Assembly: GCA_023424015.1 (NCBI GenBank)
Contig: JAFAEM010000007.1
Location: forward strand, 20,701-84,700
DNA length: 64,000 bases
Direction of reading: 5' to 3'
Source of the DNA: Bacteroidota bacterium
GTDB lineage: Bacteria > Bacteroidota > Bacteroidia > Chitinophagales > Chitinophagaceae
Below are positions 40,104 to 49,898 of the stretch, in pieces (position 1 is the stretch's first letter; each line of letters opens with the position of its first letter). The position numbers were made by a program, and so were the translations under genes. The notes beneath the pieces are model-generated. The model had not been told where the DNA came from. It saw only the letters and a list, made by a program, of their open reading frames with translations, and searched no databases.

Positions 40104-42017
40104 CTACCTGTGAATCGAAAGTTTCCTTGTGACATCCCCCGCTTTAATTACATAGACGCCAGCTGGTAATTCAGGCAGGTCTATTTCATGAGCTGTTTGC
40201 CTCCGGTCAATAATCCGCTTCCACAATAATTTTCCTGACAGATCAAATAAATCTATTTCGTTTGTGGCGAGCGGCCCGGTAATGATAATTTTCCGGTTGG
40301 CCGGATTGGGATAGATCCGTACACGTTCCTGGATGGAGGGAATGTATATCTTTTGCACCGGCGAATAATTTACCTCGCCGTTTATGTCTGTCATCTTTAA
40401 GCGATAATAATTCATCCCAGGCACGGGACCGGGATCCGATGCATCATAAACTGTTTTCGACGCGATGGCAGGTTGTGCATGAATGGCTGTCCATGCCCGG
40501 CCGTCATTCGATCTTTCAACAACAAATCCATGCGCTGTTTCAGGTTGCGCGATCTGCCAGCGCAGCACAGCGGCCTCGTTTTTATATACCGCCGTGAATG
40601 AAATTAGTTCTACCGGTAATAACAAACCACAATAAGCGTTTTCCAGTATCAATGATTCGGTATAGGTATAATCGGAAAAGATCAATCCTGTTAATCCATT
40701 TCCCGCCGCCACGATCGCGTTACACCCGGCGTTACGCCCTATCTCCTGACCCATGGCACCGCCTGTCACTGTATGTGTGATTGCCGGGGTGCTTCCCGAA
40801 AAATAAATAGCGCCGCCACTTCCACCGCCCCCTGCACCATAGCAGCGGTTGGTGTTGCCCTGGTCATTTTCTAACCCCCCGGCACCACCATTGGCTTCAA
40901 CCTCCACCGTGCCTGCATAGCTATCGACATCTAAAATGACGGTGCCGCCAGCTCCGCCCCCGGATGCTCCGTCTGATTCGGCACGGCCACCCGCCTGTCC
41001 GTTGGCAGTAATCTTAAATCCATTGCCAATAATATTACCGGCCTCAATAAATATGATGCCGCCACCATGACCACCACCATACTGGTTCAGAATTGTAAAA
41101 TTGGAATGTCCCGCTCCACCACCACCACCGGGAAATATTTTCGAGCCACCATAGCTGCTCAATGCTTTGCCGGCCCTGCCAGGATTTGTCGCGGTACAAC
41201 CGGCCGAGCTCGAGTTGCCACCACCAATACCTCCTGCGGTCAGGTTAGCACCACCTCCACCACCGTTATTATGGTTATTGCCACCACCCCCTCCATTTGC
41301 CGGAGCCCCCTTGCCGCCACTGATGGCAGCAGCCAGATCCGCCAATCCCTCGCCCTTAAATGCACCGTTTTGAGGACTAAGTGTATTTGCATTGTAGGCA
41401 AAAGCATTGGCTGCCGGCGGAAAGACATTACCACAGTCGCCCGAGCTCAGCCTGTATTCTCCACCTCTGAACCCGGTTGAGTCGGCAAAGATGGGTGCGT
41501 TCAGGATCAGGTCTTGTTCTACACTGATGGCCAGAATGCCGCCTGTACCTGTCGAGTTATTCCAGGAACCTGCCTTCAGGGTATCGGTAACCGTGGCAGA
41601 TAGATATTGTGGTATTTTGACCAGTTGGACTTTGTCAGTTGCAGTGTACTCGTTCAACAACATAAAAATTAAAAACACAGAATCCCCCACCACAGTACAA
41701 ACCCGGCCAATTTCATAATTACCTGCATTATTAAGGCTGGTTGTATCTCCGAAAGCCGACGAGGCCGCACTCGTGTTAATGGTGGCGCCCTTCATTTGCA
41801 CCAGCATTACCATATCATTGTAACCCAGGTTGGTGGGGTTGTCGACCCGCACGCAGGCTTTGGCCGGGATCACTTCATTTACCTTATAATAAGTATTAAC
41901 CACCCCGCTGATCGGCGTTTGTGAAAAAGAATAAACTGAGAGGCTGCAAAGCACGCACAGCAGGAGGAGAGAATGGCGAAGATTCAGCGTTTTATTGGAT
42001 GTTGGCCGGGGCCTCAT
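40104..42017 (-). CDS. Glycine-rich T9SS-secreted surface protein
   Basis: A 637-residue protein: signal peptide (SLLLLCVLCSLSVYSFSQ), an N-terminal beta-rich region, a glycine-rich central region (about 235-450; GGKGAPANGGGGGNNHNNGG and GGSKIFPGGGGGAGHSN), then LLPVELISFTAVYKNEAAVL and a type A T9SS sorting domain (about 565-637; RVRIYPNPANRK ... LPAGVYVIKAGDVTRKLSI). It should be exported by the type IX system and attached to the cell surface. The glycine-rich part suggests an adhesin- or matrix-like role (inference). No enzyme domain was seen. Confidence 0.88.
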   Translation of the reverse strand: MRPRPTSNKTLNLRHSLLLLCVLCSLSVYSFSQTPISGVVNTYYKVNEVIPAKACVRVDNPTNLGYNDMVMLVQMKGATINTSAASSAFGDTTSLNNAGNYEIGRVCTVVGDSVFLIFMLLNEYTATDKVQLVKIPQYLSATVTDTLKAGSWNNSTGTGGILAISVEQDLILNAPIFADSTGFRGGEYRLSSGDCGNVFPPAANAFAYNANTLSPQNGAFKGEGLADLAAAISGGKGAPANGGGGGNNHNNGGGGGANLTAGGIGGGNSSSAGCTATNPGRAGKALSSYGGSKIFPGGGGGAGHSNFTILNQYGGGHGGGIIFIEAGNIIGNGFKITANGQAGGRAESDGASGGGAGGTVILDVDSYAGTVEVEANGGAGGLENDQGNTNRCYGAGGGGSGGAIYFSGSTPAITHTVTGGAMGQEIGRNAGCNAIVAAGNGLTGLIFSDYTYTESLILENAYCGLLLPVELISFTAVYKNEAAVLRWQIAQPETAHGFVVERSNDGRAWTAIHAQPAIASKTVYDASDPGPVPGMNYYRLKMTDINGEVNYSPVQKIYIPSIQERVRIYPNPANRKIIITGPLATNEIDLFDLSGKLLWKRIIDRRQTAHEIDLPELPAGVYVIKAGDVTRKLSIHR

Positions 42018-42188
42018 ATGTAGAAAAATACAAATAAATATTAAAAACTAAGAGAAAACCCTTATGGATTTTTCTGAGATTTCAGGGCTTGAAAAAGCTA
42101 ATTATTGTACTGAAAGTCAACCTTTGAACGTATTGCAAGAGCTAAAACAATTATATTGTTAGTAGCTTTGCAGCAAATTCCATCCGAG

Positions 42189-42416
42189 ATGTGTAAGCGA
42201 ACCCTGGTGTATACTCTGTTTTCTTTTATCCTGTTTTTTTCTATGCTACCGGCAGCAGAAGCCCAATGTTCGATGTGTACTAAGACGGCGCAGCAATTGG
42301 GGGAAGGCCCGGCTGAAGGATTGAACGGAGCCATCGCTTACCTCGCATTTATTCCGCTGGCACTCATCGGCACTATTGGTTACCGCTGGTGGAAAAGTAA
42401 TCGCGACGCCTGGTAA
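42189..42416 (+). CDS. Small secreted/membrane protein with CSMC motif
   Basis: A 75-residue protein with a signal peptide (CKRTLVYTLFSFILFFSMLP), the short motif AQCSMCTKTAQQLGEGPAEG and one membrane helix (IAYLAFIPLALIGTIGYRWW). Similar tiny proteins occur in Bacteroidota, often near cytochrome-oxidase assembly genes; the two cysteines suggest redox or metal handling (inference). The start at 42189 was chosen because a -7 box TAGCTTTG lies at 42163-42170, after the alternative start at 42156. Confidence 0.75.
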   Translation: MCKRTLVYTLFSFILFFSMLPAAEAQCSMCTKTAQQLGEGPAEGLNGAIAYLAFIPLALIGTIGYRWWKSNRDAW

Positions 42417-42470
42417 GCTGCTCATAAAAAAAGACCATCCACTATCGTATTTCGCAGGCTACACAAAGCT

Positions 42471-42502
42471 TTTGCATCACTTACCGGAATAAATTAATTT
42501 TA
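42471..42502 (+). promoter_or_regulatory. Promoter of the propeller sensor kinase gene
   Basis: TTTG (42471-42474), 20 nt, TAATTTTA (42495-42502; seven of eight to TAnnTTTG). It supports the TTG start at 42529. Confidence 0.65.
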
Positions 42503-42528
42503 TAGAAGGCACTAAAGCCCCTGCTGTT

Positions 42529-45500
42529 TTGGGACCTTCAAACCACACAAAATCCCTTCTATTCCTTTTTATCACACATTTCGCTTTTTTGCACGCGTTC
42601 GCGCAGCCGGTTTCTTTTAATCATGTCAATACTTCACACGGCTTATCGGATAACAATGTGCTTTCTGTCGCCATCGACCAAAGCGGTTTTCTCTGGATCG
42701 GCACCAATGACGGGCTAAATGTTTTTGACGGTTACCACGTCACAGTTTTTAAAAAGGATGAGTATCCTGAACTGGCTTCCAATCATATTATTCACCTCAC
42801 CAGTGATAAACGCAACCGGATCTGGCTGGGAACTTATGAGGGTGTGACCTGGGTAGACGAAAACCGCAACTTACACAGGGTAGTCTTAAACGATTCGGTT
42901 ACAAAATTCGGGTGCAGGACCATACTCGACACCAGGACCTATGGTCCCGTATTATACACCAGCCTGGGCCAGTATTTTTTCAATGAGCAAACTAAAAAAT
43001 GGGAGAGGCTCGACTGGATTCCCGGGACTTTGCAGTACCAGAAATTTCACGATGCAGAGCCATTCGATGAGGATAAGATGATCTATGCCACCGACAGCCT
43101 CGTGATGATCGTGGATTATGGCAGCGGGAAAGTAGTTTACGAGCAGCCTTTTACCGCGGTGTTTAGCCTATGCCGTTATAGCGAAACGGAACTGGCCATT
43201 GGCTTACAGCACGGAAACGTTCAGATACTCGATCTTACAACAAAACAAATCAGTCGTGTGTATCATATCACCGGCGAACTAAATAGGAAGCTCGTTAACG
43301 CTACTATCACCGAAGTAAGACAGGCGGCGAATGGAAGTATCCTGGTTTCAACTGATTTCGGTGGATTGTCGATAATTGACAAGGACGGGACTATATCAAA
43401 GTATACGCACGATCCGATCGACCCGGGTACGATCGGGGCTAATACAACCTGGCGTGTGTTAAGCGGCCGAAATGGCGATATCGTTGTGGGCACAACAATC
43501 GCGGGAGTCAGCATATTCAATATTTACAACAAACAGGCAGGTCATGTACGCATCTTTAGCGATGACCGGGGTGACTATTACGATACCTATGTGTCTGAAA
43601 TGGATGAAGACCGCAATGGAGTGATCTGGATCGGTGCGTTGGAACGATTGATACGCTGGGATAAAAAAAATAGTAAGACAAAATTCTATTACTACTACTC
43701 TCAACCCATCTGGACGGGTGGCCAGAATCTTGAAATTCGTGCGCTTTGCATTGACAAACAAAACAGGGTTTGGGTGAGTGCACTTGGAGATGGTATTGCC
43801 GTCCTGGATGAAGCGAAGGGACAGTTTAAAAAGATTCCCAGGGATAGTTCACTTGGTCCTGCTGTAAGAAATGACTATGTCCTTGATCTGTTCACCGCTT
43901 CGGATGGAAAGATTTGGGTAGGTAATGGCAATGGTATCTATACAATCAACCCGGATAATTTTCGCATTGAGTCTTTTCGGGATCATCCATTGTTGAAGAA
44001 ACTGGATGGTGTGCGGGTGAATTCATTTATGGAAGACAGTAAAGGAAATATCTGGATGGCGAGTTTCAACGGCCTGTATCGTTATAATGCAAAGAAAAAC
44101 ACGCTGATCAACTACACCGAGCGGGAAGGACTGGGCACCAGGTATTGTTTCAACCTGTTTGAAGATGATCGCGGAAATATTTATACCGGCACCTCGAATG
44201 GTTTCAGCATCATCACCCCGGATAGTATCTATCATTACGACCGCAATAATGGGTTGCGACATGATTATTGTGAGGGCATCACGCAGGATAGCCGCGGAAG
44301 GATCTGGATCGCCAATACTAAATGTATCGCCAGGTTTGATCCCGCCAGGGGTGTGTTTCAATACTTTGACGAGAACTCAGGACTTTCATCACAGGGTTTT
44401 CGGATGAACAGTTTTCTGAGAAGCAGTACGGGAGAAATGTTTTGGGGCAGCCGCAATGGCGTGAATTACTTTTATCCAGATCAGCTGGTCCATCGCCCGG
44501 CTGATCTCAACGTTTATATCTACCAGGCCGAGAAAGAAGATTCAGTTTTTAACCTGGGCAAAAACAATACGCTCACCCTCAAGTACCGTAACAGTGACCT
44601 GTTGTTACGATTTGCAGGTATCAATCTCAGGGGTTCGAAGAATATCCAATACCAATACAAACTCGACAAGTATGACAAAGATTGGCAGACCGGTGTCGAT
44701 CTGAGACATGCCCGTTATTCGTCATTGCCGGCGGGTGATTATGAGTTTAAGGTAAAAGCCAGTCTTGATGGACGCACCTGGATAAACGCGTCGAATACAG
44801 TGAAGATTACGATCATTCCACCGCTCTGGCAGCGATGGTGGTTTGTGGGAATTGTGTTGGCTTTAGTGACCGCCCTGATATATTGGTTTATTTCAAGTCG
44901 AAATAAAAAAATCATCGAGCAGCGTGAAGAAATCGAGATGGAGCAGGCGATCAATTATTTCGCATCGAGCATGTCGGAGCAACAAACCGTTGAAAATATA
45001 CTTTGGGATGTAGCGAAAAACTGTATTGGGCGGCTGCAGTTTGAGGACTGCGTGATCTATGTGTATGATGAAAAATCCAATACCCTGGTACAAACTGCCG
45101 CCCACGGCCCCAAAAGTCCACGCCAGTATGAGATAAGCAAGCCGATAGAAATACCCATCGGGCAGGGCATAGTTGGAAGTGTTGCATTGTCAGGAAAGGC
45201 CGAGATCATTGGCGATACGTCGAAAGATTCCCGCTATATAGTCGATGATGAGCCCCGGTTGTCTGAAATATCGGTACCGATCATTTATGATGGGAAGGTC
45301 TTAGGCGTTATTGACTGCGAACACTCAAAAAAAAGGTTTTTTACTCAGAAACATTTGTCAATCCTCACCACAATCGCGTCCTTGTGCGCAAATAAGATCG
45401 TAAGGGCAAAAGCAGAAGAGGAAAAACGGGAGGCGCAGATGATATTGATGAGTACACAGCAAAAGATGACGGAGGTGGAAATGCAGGCTTTGCGCGCACA

Positions 45501-46104
45501 GATGAATCCTCATTTTATTTTTAACTGCCTTAATTCGATCAACCGCTATATTGTGAAAAGCGATCAAACCACAGCATCGCTTTACCTGACAAAATTTGCG
45601 AAGCTTATCCGCCTTATCCTCGACAACTCCAATTGCAAGAATGTGATCCTGACCAATGAACTGGAGGCACTGAAGCTGTATATTGAAATGGAGGCGTTGC
45701 GGTTTGATAAAAAATTTACTTACGAAATAATTGTGGAACCCAACCTGGGAACCGATACAATTGAACTGCCGCCACTGATCATCCAGCCTTATGTGGAGAA
45801 TGCGATATGGCATGGTCTCCTGCATAAAGAATCAAGCGGTCACCTAAGTATTTCGGTTAGTATGGCCGGTGGTACGATGTTACAGTGTATCATAGAAGAC
45901 AATGGCGTAGGACGCGAGATGGCAAAGAACCTTAAGAGCAAAACTGCCACTTCAAGAAAATCTCTCGGAATGCAATTGACGGAAAACCGGCTCAGCCTGC
46001 TCAATAAGCACGCCGAACTAAATGCAAGCGTAGAGATCATCGACCTGCAAAATGGGGGGAATGAGGCGGCAGGGACTAAGGTGGTGTTGAGGATACCTGT
46101 CTGA
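42529..46104 (+). CDS. Two-component-propeller sensor histidine kinase with GAF and LytS-type kinase domains (TTG start)
   Basis: A 1191-residue protein: signal peptide (LFLFITHFAFLHAFAQ), two seven-bladed-type propellers made of Reg_prop repeats (DQSGFLWIGTNDGLNVFDG, DRNGVIWIGALERLIRWD, DSKGNIWMASFNGLYRYN), a Y_Y_Y domain (about 695-760), one membrane helix (about 769-788), a GAF domain (about 815-960) and a LytS phosphoacceptor/ATPase region (AQMNPHFIFNCLNSINRY at about 992). It probably senses an external ligand and also a cytoplasmic one through GAF. The frame has no ATG near the signal peptide; TTG at 42529 fits the promoter. The response-regulator gene follows 91 bp later. Confidence 0.92.
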   Translation: MGPSNHTKSLLFLFITHFAFLHAFAQPVSFNHVNTSHGLSDNNVLSVAIDQSGFLWIGTNDGLNVFDGYHVTVFKKDEYPELASNHIIHLTSDKRNRIWLGTYEGVTWVDENRNLHRVVLNDSVTKFGCRTILDTRTYGPVLYTSLGQYFFNEQTKKWERLDWIPGTLQYQKFHDAEPFDEDKMIYATDSLVMIVDYGSGKVVYEQPFTAVFSLCRYSETELAIGLQHGNVQILDLTTKQISRVYHITGELNRKLVNATITEVRQAANGSILVSTDFGGLSIIDKDGTISKYTHDPIDPGTIGANTTWRVLSGRNGDIVVGTTIAGVSIFNIYNKQAGHVRIFSDDRGDYYDTYVSEMDEDRNGVIWIGALERLIRWDKKNSKTKFYYYYSQPIWTGGQNLEIRALCIDKQNRVWVSALGDGIAVLDEAKGQFKKIPRDSSLGPAVRNDYVLDLFTASDGKIWVGNGNGIYTINPDNFRIESFRDHPLLKKLDGVRVNSFMEDSKGNIWMASFNGLYRYNAKKNTLINYTEREGLGTRYCFNLFEDDRGNIYTGTSNGFSIITPDSIYHYDRNNGLRHDYCEGITQDSRGRIWIANTKCIARFDPARGVFQYFDENSGLSSQGFRMNSFLRSSTGEMFWGSRNGVNYFYPDQLVHRPADLNVYIYQAEKEDSVFNLGKNNTLTLKYRNSDLLLRFAGINLRGSKNIQYQYKLDKYDKDWQTGVDLRHARYSSLPAGDYEFKVKASLDGRTWINASNTVKITIIPPLWQRWWFVGIVLALVTALIYWFISSRNKKIIEQREEIEMEQAINYFASSMSEQQTVENILWDVAKNCIGRLQFEDCVIYVYDEKSNTLVQTAAHGPKSPRQYEISKPIEIPIGQGIVGSVALSGKAEIIGDTSKDSRYIVDDEPRLSEISVPIIYDGKVLGVIDCEHSKKRFFTQKHLSILTTIASLCANKIVRAKAEEEKREAQMILMSTQQKMTEVEMQALRAQMNPHFIFNCLNSINRYIVKSDQTTASLYLTKFAKLIRLILDNSNCKNVILTNELEALKLYIEMEALRFDKKFTYEIIVEPNLGTDTIELPPLIIQPYVENAIWHGLLHKESSGHLSISVSMAGGTMLQCIIEDNGVGREMAKNLKSKTATSRKSLGMQLTENRLSLLNKHAELNASVEIIDLQNGGNEAAGTKVVLRIPV

Positions 46105-46195
46105 ATTTGAAAATTTGAAAATGGTTGGTTGGGTTGATGATTGATTGCTGCGGCTATGAATAATGAGAACTTAAGATTACAAAACAAGAAACAAC

Positions 46196-46945
46196 ATGAT
46201 ACGTTGCGTATTAATTGATGATGAAAGCAATAGCCTTGAAATGATGGAGTGGTTGCTGAAAACCTATTGCCCCCAGGTAAAGATCGAGGCGATGTGCAAT
46301 GCCGCTATCAAAGGCATTGAAGCGATCAGGGAACATCAGCCTGACCTGGTATTTTTAGATATTGAGATGCCACACATGAATGGGTTCGATATGCTTGAAC
46401 AGTTTGACAAACTCACTTTTGATGTGGTGTTTTGTACCGCGTACGACCAATTTGCCATCAAGGCATTCAAGTATAGTGCTTTGAATTATCTTCTGAAACC
46501 AGTGGATCCGGAAGACCTGAAAGAGACCATTAGGCGGGTAGAGGAAAAGAAATCGTCACCAACCAGGGAGCAAATTGAATTGCTTTTTCAGAATATCAGG
46601 CAAAGCGCCAAGCCTTCGGTTCAACGTATTGCCCTCACGACTGGTGACGGGATGCTTTTTGTTCCCACACAGGATATTTTATATTGCCAGGCTGAAAGCA
46701 ACTACACCAGCGTAGTCCTTGCGGGTGGGCGTAAAGTATTGGTGTCTAAAGTGCTAAAGGATATCGACGAAGCGCTGAGTGGTCCTGATTTCTTCAGGAT
46801 ACATAATTCGTATCTTATTAACCTGAACCATATAAAGAAATATGTACGCGGCGAAGGTGGTTATATTATCATGGAGGACGGAGCAAATATCAGTATTTCC
46901 AGGAGCCGTCGGCAGGAATTCATGGAGCAGTTTTCCAAGTTCTAA
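46196..46945 (+). CDS. LytTR-family response regulator, partner of the propeller kinase
   Basis: A 249-residue regulator with a receiver domain (Asp55 in LVFLDIEMPHMNG; Lys in LLKPVDPEDL) and a LytTR DNA-binding domain (about 145-249; DILYCQAESNYTSVVL and FFRIHNSYLINLNHIKKYV). It is co-oriented with the kinase gene. The following 200 bp hold no gene; a GCGG...CCGC hairpin followed by Ts at about 47133-47154 may end this transcript. Confidence 0.93.
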   Translation: MIRCVLIDDESNSLEMMEWLLKTYCPQVKIEAMCNAAIKGIEAIREHQPDLVFLDIEMPHMNGFDMLEQFDKLTFDVVFCTAYDQFAIKAFKYSALNYLLKPVDPEDLKETIRRVEEKKSSPTREQIELLFQNIRQSAKPSVQRIALTTGDGMLFVPTQDILYCQAESNYTSVVLAGGRKVLVSKVLKDIDEALSGPDFFRIHNSYLINLNHIKKYVRGEGGYIIMEDGANISISRSRRQEFMEQFSKF

Positions 46946-47132
46946 TAGGTCTCTCTAGCCTGTATCAGATATTTTCACCATTCACTCAAAAATCGCTACC
47001 ATCGGCTCATCCATCCTTTTCCTTCGATGTTTATCGTTGTATGTTTGACGTCTCAATAACCATTAACATTAAACCTATTCTAAAGCGCAGGCGCCACGAT
47101 ATTTTCGGAGGACGGTGATGAGTCGGCGGTTC

Positions 47133-47156
47133 CATAAAGGGCCGCTTTTTTTATTT
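47133..47156 (+). terminator. Probable terminator downstream of the LytTR gene
   Basis: GCGG(TTCC) pairs with (GGG)CCGC around ATAAA, then a T-tract. It overlaps the 3' end of the convergent meaB gene and lies about 190 bp after the LytTR stop. Confidence 0.5.
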
Positions 47157-48047
47157 TTCTGCGATAAACTGGTAAAGATTAAAATTTCCCTTCGGGTAGA
47201 TCAGTTCGATCTCTTTTTTCAATTCGTTTTTATCAATGCCTTTCATTCGTTTTTGACCGATCAGGTAATAGGCTTTTTCCGCCAGTAGCCAGAATTTTTT
47301 ATCGGTGAGATGGGCTTTTTTTAGCTGGTGAGCCAGAATATCCATCAACTCATGAATACCTTCTTTTTGCGAAGCCACCGTTTTGATCACGGGCACTTCG
47401 TGGTAATGTGTGCGGAAGGCTGGCGCCAGCATTTGACGCAGGTTTTTTACAAACAGGTCCGCGCCGGGCCTGTCGGCTTTGTTAACTACAAAAATATCGG
47501 CGATCTCCATCAGGCCCGCCTTCATGGTTTGCACCTCGTCGCCAGCCTCGGGAACCATAACTACAATGGTGGAATCAGCCAGGCCCGCAATTTCAATTTC
47601 ACTTTGTCCCACTCCAACCGTTTCAACAATGATATGGTCAAATGGGAAAGCTTTCATCAGGTCGCTGATCTCGACAATTTTTGGGTGCAACCCGCCCATC
47701 GAGCCGCGGGTAGCCAGCGAGCGGATGAATACATCGGGATGGGTATACCACTCACTCATCCGGATCCGGTCACCCAGTAGGGCGCCAAGGTTGAAAGGGG
47801 AAGAAGGATCAACGCAAAGCACGCCGACCTTTTTTCCTTTCTCCACCAGCAGACCGATCAGGCTATCGACGAGGGTGCTTTTGCCGGCACCGGGTGGACC
47901 GGTTACGCCAATGGTTTTTGTAGTTGAGGCGGGCAGGGATTGCAGCAGTTCGCCATAGCCGTCAAATTCATTTTCCACCAGAGAAATACACCTTGCCAGC
48001 GTTTTGATATTGCCATCCTTTATTTCCTGCAGGTATTGTTGCCACAT
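47151..48047 (-). CDS. meaB: Methylmalonyl-CoA-mutase-associated GTPase MeaB/ArgK
   Basis: A 298-residue G3E GTPase. Walker A is GVTGPPGAGKSTLVD. Other visible motifs are GVLCVDPSSPFNLGALLGDR, DHIIVETVGVGQSEIEI and FVVNKADRPGADLFVKNL. MeaB loads and protects adenosylcobalamin in methylmalonyl-CoA mutase. The mutase genes are not in this window. A TACCTTTG -7 box lies at 48072-48065 on the minus strand. Confidence 0.94.
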   Translation of the reverse strand: MWQQYLQEIKDGNIKTLARCISLVENEFDGYGELLQSLPASTTKTIGVTGPPGAGKSTLVDSLIGLLVEKGKKVGVLCVDPSSPFNLGALLGDRIRMSEWYTHPDVFIRSLATRGSMGGLHPKIVEISDLMKAFPFDHIIVETVGVGQSEIEIAGLADSTIVVMVPEAGDEVQTMKAGLMEIADIFVVNKADRPGADLFVKNLRQMLAPAFRTHYHEVPVIKTVASQKEGIHELMDILAHQLKKAHLTDKKFWLLAEKAYYLIGQKRMKGIDKNELKKEIELIYPKGNFNLYQFIAEK

Positions 48048-48064
48048 AAGTTTTGTGCTTGATT

Positions 48065-48123
48065 CAAAGGTAAACTTTCATGAAATACATCATGATAATT
48101 ACCACGGAGTACCTGTAGCTTTG
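48065..48123. promoter_or_regulatory. Divergent -7 boxes for meaB and the glycosyltransferase gene
   Basis: TACCTTTG on the minus strand (48072-48065) for meaB and TAGCTTTG on the plus strand (48116-48123) for the glycosyltransferase. The two transcripts diverge from within about 50 bp, so a shared regulator is possible. Confidence 0.6.
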
Positions 48124-48150
48124 CAATCGCCCGGCAAGAGGACCACCATC

Positions 48151-49215
48151 ATGAAACCACTTCGCATAACGATCGTTCTTCCATTTCCCATGTTAAAGCC
48201 TGTAGGGCGGGCGATGAACATGTATGAATATGCCAACAGGTTTCGGGAGCGCGGTCACCAGGTGGTTGTGTTGCACAGCACCCGTCATCCCTTTGAGCCA
48301 TCGGGTTTGTCGGTTTGGTTCAAATACCTGTTATATCGAATTCGTAGAGCGGGCCGGCCTAACTGGTTTGTTTTGCATAAAGCGGTAAAATCGCTAGTCG
48401 TACCATCGATTACCGATAAATATGTTCCTGATGCTGATATCATCTTCAGTACCTGGTGGCAGATGGCATATGCGATCAGTGAATTATCTCCAGCAAAAGG
48501 GAAGCCGTTCAATATCATACAGTATTATGAAACCTGGGATGGGCATGAAGAACGGGTCCACGAATCTTATACGCTACCAATAAATCATATGGTGGTGTCA
48601 AAATATCTCGAAGACATCGTAATGAAACATTCAGGCAGAAGGCCATTGTTTGTTCCCAGTGCAGTTGATACCGAGCGGTTTTTTGTCAGGCAGCCATTTT
48701 ATTCAAGAAAGCCGGCCAGTATACTGATGTTGTATTCGACTGAGTTGAGACGGGGTACCAAGTATGGGATAGAAGCATTGACAAAGCTGCGAGAACAAGT
48801 TCCTTCCCTTACGGTTTCATTATTTGGCGTAGTGGAAAAACCTGATTTGCCACCGTGGATGCATTATCATTACAAGCCATCGAATTTACCCGAACTATAT
48901 AACCAGCATGCGATCTTTTTTTCACCCAGCCTCAGTGAGGGTTGGGGTTTATCACCTGCCGAAGCGATGGCTTCCGGCTGTGCCCTGGTGTGTACTGCTA
49001 TCGGGGGTCATCCTTATGCTATCGACAACGAGACAGCCCTGACTGTAACACCCAAGGCGGTGGGAGAAATGATAGAAAAGATGAAAATACTGGTTGAAGA
49101 TGACAATCGCCGGATAACATTGGCAAAAAATGGTCATGACTACCTGCTGAAGCATTTCACATTCGATGTTGTGATAGCCCGGCTCGAGGAATATTTTTAT
49201 GGTTCACTCAAATGA
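48151..49215 (+). CDS. Glycosyltransferase, GT4-like
   Basis: A 354-residue GT-B-fold enzyme. Landmarks: ITIVLPFPMLKPVGRAMNMY, YYETWDGHEERVHESY, VVSKYLEDIV, PSAVDTERFF, and the C-terminal sugar-nucleotide motif FFSPSLSEGWGLSPAEAMASG. It probably adds a sugar to a polysaccharide, lipid or glycoprotein; donor and acceptor are unknown. The start at 48151 follows the TAGCTTTG box; the frame extends upstream to 48004 across the meaB start, but that part is not conserved-looking. It is a lone glycosyltransferase without a polysaccharide cluster. Confidence 0.86.
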   Translation: MKPLRITIVLPFPMLKPVGRAMNMYEYANRFRERGHQVVVLHSTRHPFEPSGLSVWFKYLLYRIRRAGRPNWFVLHKAVKSLVVPSITDKYVPDADIIFSTWWQMAYAISELSPAKGKPFNIIQYYETWDGHEERVHESYTLPINHMVVSKYLEDIVMKHSGRRPLFVPSAVDTERFFVRQPFYSRKPASILMLYSTELRRGTKYGIEALTKLREQVPSLTVSLFGVVEKPDLPPWMHYHYKPSNLPELYNQHAIFFSPSLSEGWGLSPAEAMASGCALVCTAIGGHPYAIDNETALTVTPKAVGEMIEKMKILVEDDNRRITLAKNGHDYLLKHFTFDVVIARLEEYFYGSLK

Positions 49216-49257
49216 GTGTTACAGTTCATTTCCTCCGACCTTTGTAAATTTGAGAAC

Positions 49258-49893
49258 GTGACCAATTTCATTCCGATATTTCCCTTAGGCATCGTGGTGT
49301 ACCCGGGCGAAGATCTTAACCTGCACATCTTTGAGCCAAGGTATAAACAATTGATTGCAGAATGCCACGAACAAAAAAAAGCTTTCGGTATACCTTCGGT
49401 TATTGAAAATAAGCTGCAGGAAAACGGCACACTGGTGCAAATAATCGAGATCACAACAGTGCACGACAACGGGGAGATGGATATTAAAACCAGGGGCACA
49501 GACGTGTTTCGCATTCTTGAGCTCATCAGGGAAATACCTGGAAAGCTCTACAGCGGTGCTATTGTCAATTATCCCCATAATCATCTACAGGGAAAACCCG
49601 ATCTCATGCGAAAAGTGATGGCTAGTTTGCGTGATCTCCTGGGACTATTAAAAGTCGACAAGGATTTCAGCAAAGCAGATGATGAGATAATATCTTATGA
49701 TGTCGCTCACCACGCAGGCCTCACCTTAAAACAGGAATATGAACTACTGGGTTTATTTGACGAACGCCAGCGCCAGGAATATTTGAAGCGATATTTGGCC
49801 AAAGTAATTCCCACTGTTGCGGCCATGGAGCAGTTAAAGGAAAAGATCAAACTAAACGGGCACTTCAAGGATCTCCCCGGACTGGAGTTTTAG
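49258..49893 (+). CDS. Lon-type substrate-binding-domain protein (GTG start)
   Basis: A 211-residue protein made of a Lon N-terminal (LAN/PUA-like) domain alone: TNFIPIFPLGIVVYPGEDLN, HIFEPRYKQLIAE, KAFGIPSV, GTDVFRILEL. There is no ATPase or protease domain. The start is most likely GTG 49258, because related proteins begin with (M)TNFIPIFPLG and a -7 box TAAATTTG lies at 49245-49252. That would give an almost leaderless mRNA. A GTG at 49216, directly after the glycosyltransferase stop, is the alternative. Its role is unknown. Confidence 0.84.
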   Translation: MTNFIPIFPLGIVVYPGEDLNLHIFEPRYKQLIAECHEQKKAFGIPSVIENKLQENGTLVQIIEITTVHDNGEMDIKTRGTDVFRILELIREIPGKLYSGAIVNYPHNHLQGKPDLMRKVMASLRDLLGLLKVDKDFSKADDEIISYDVAHHAGLTLKQEYELLGLFDERQRQEYLKRYLAKVIPTVAAMEQLKEKIKLNGHFKDLPGLEF

Positions 49894-49898
49894 GAGCT

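Noticed and set aside
47105..47150. A GATGAGTC word resembling a hammerhead ribozyme core
   Set aside because: The required CUGAUGA and GAAA elements with flanking stems are not present; the interval is better read as a terminator region.
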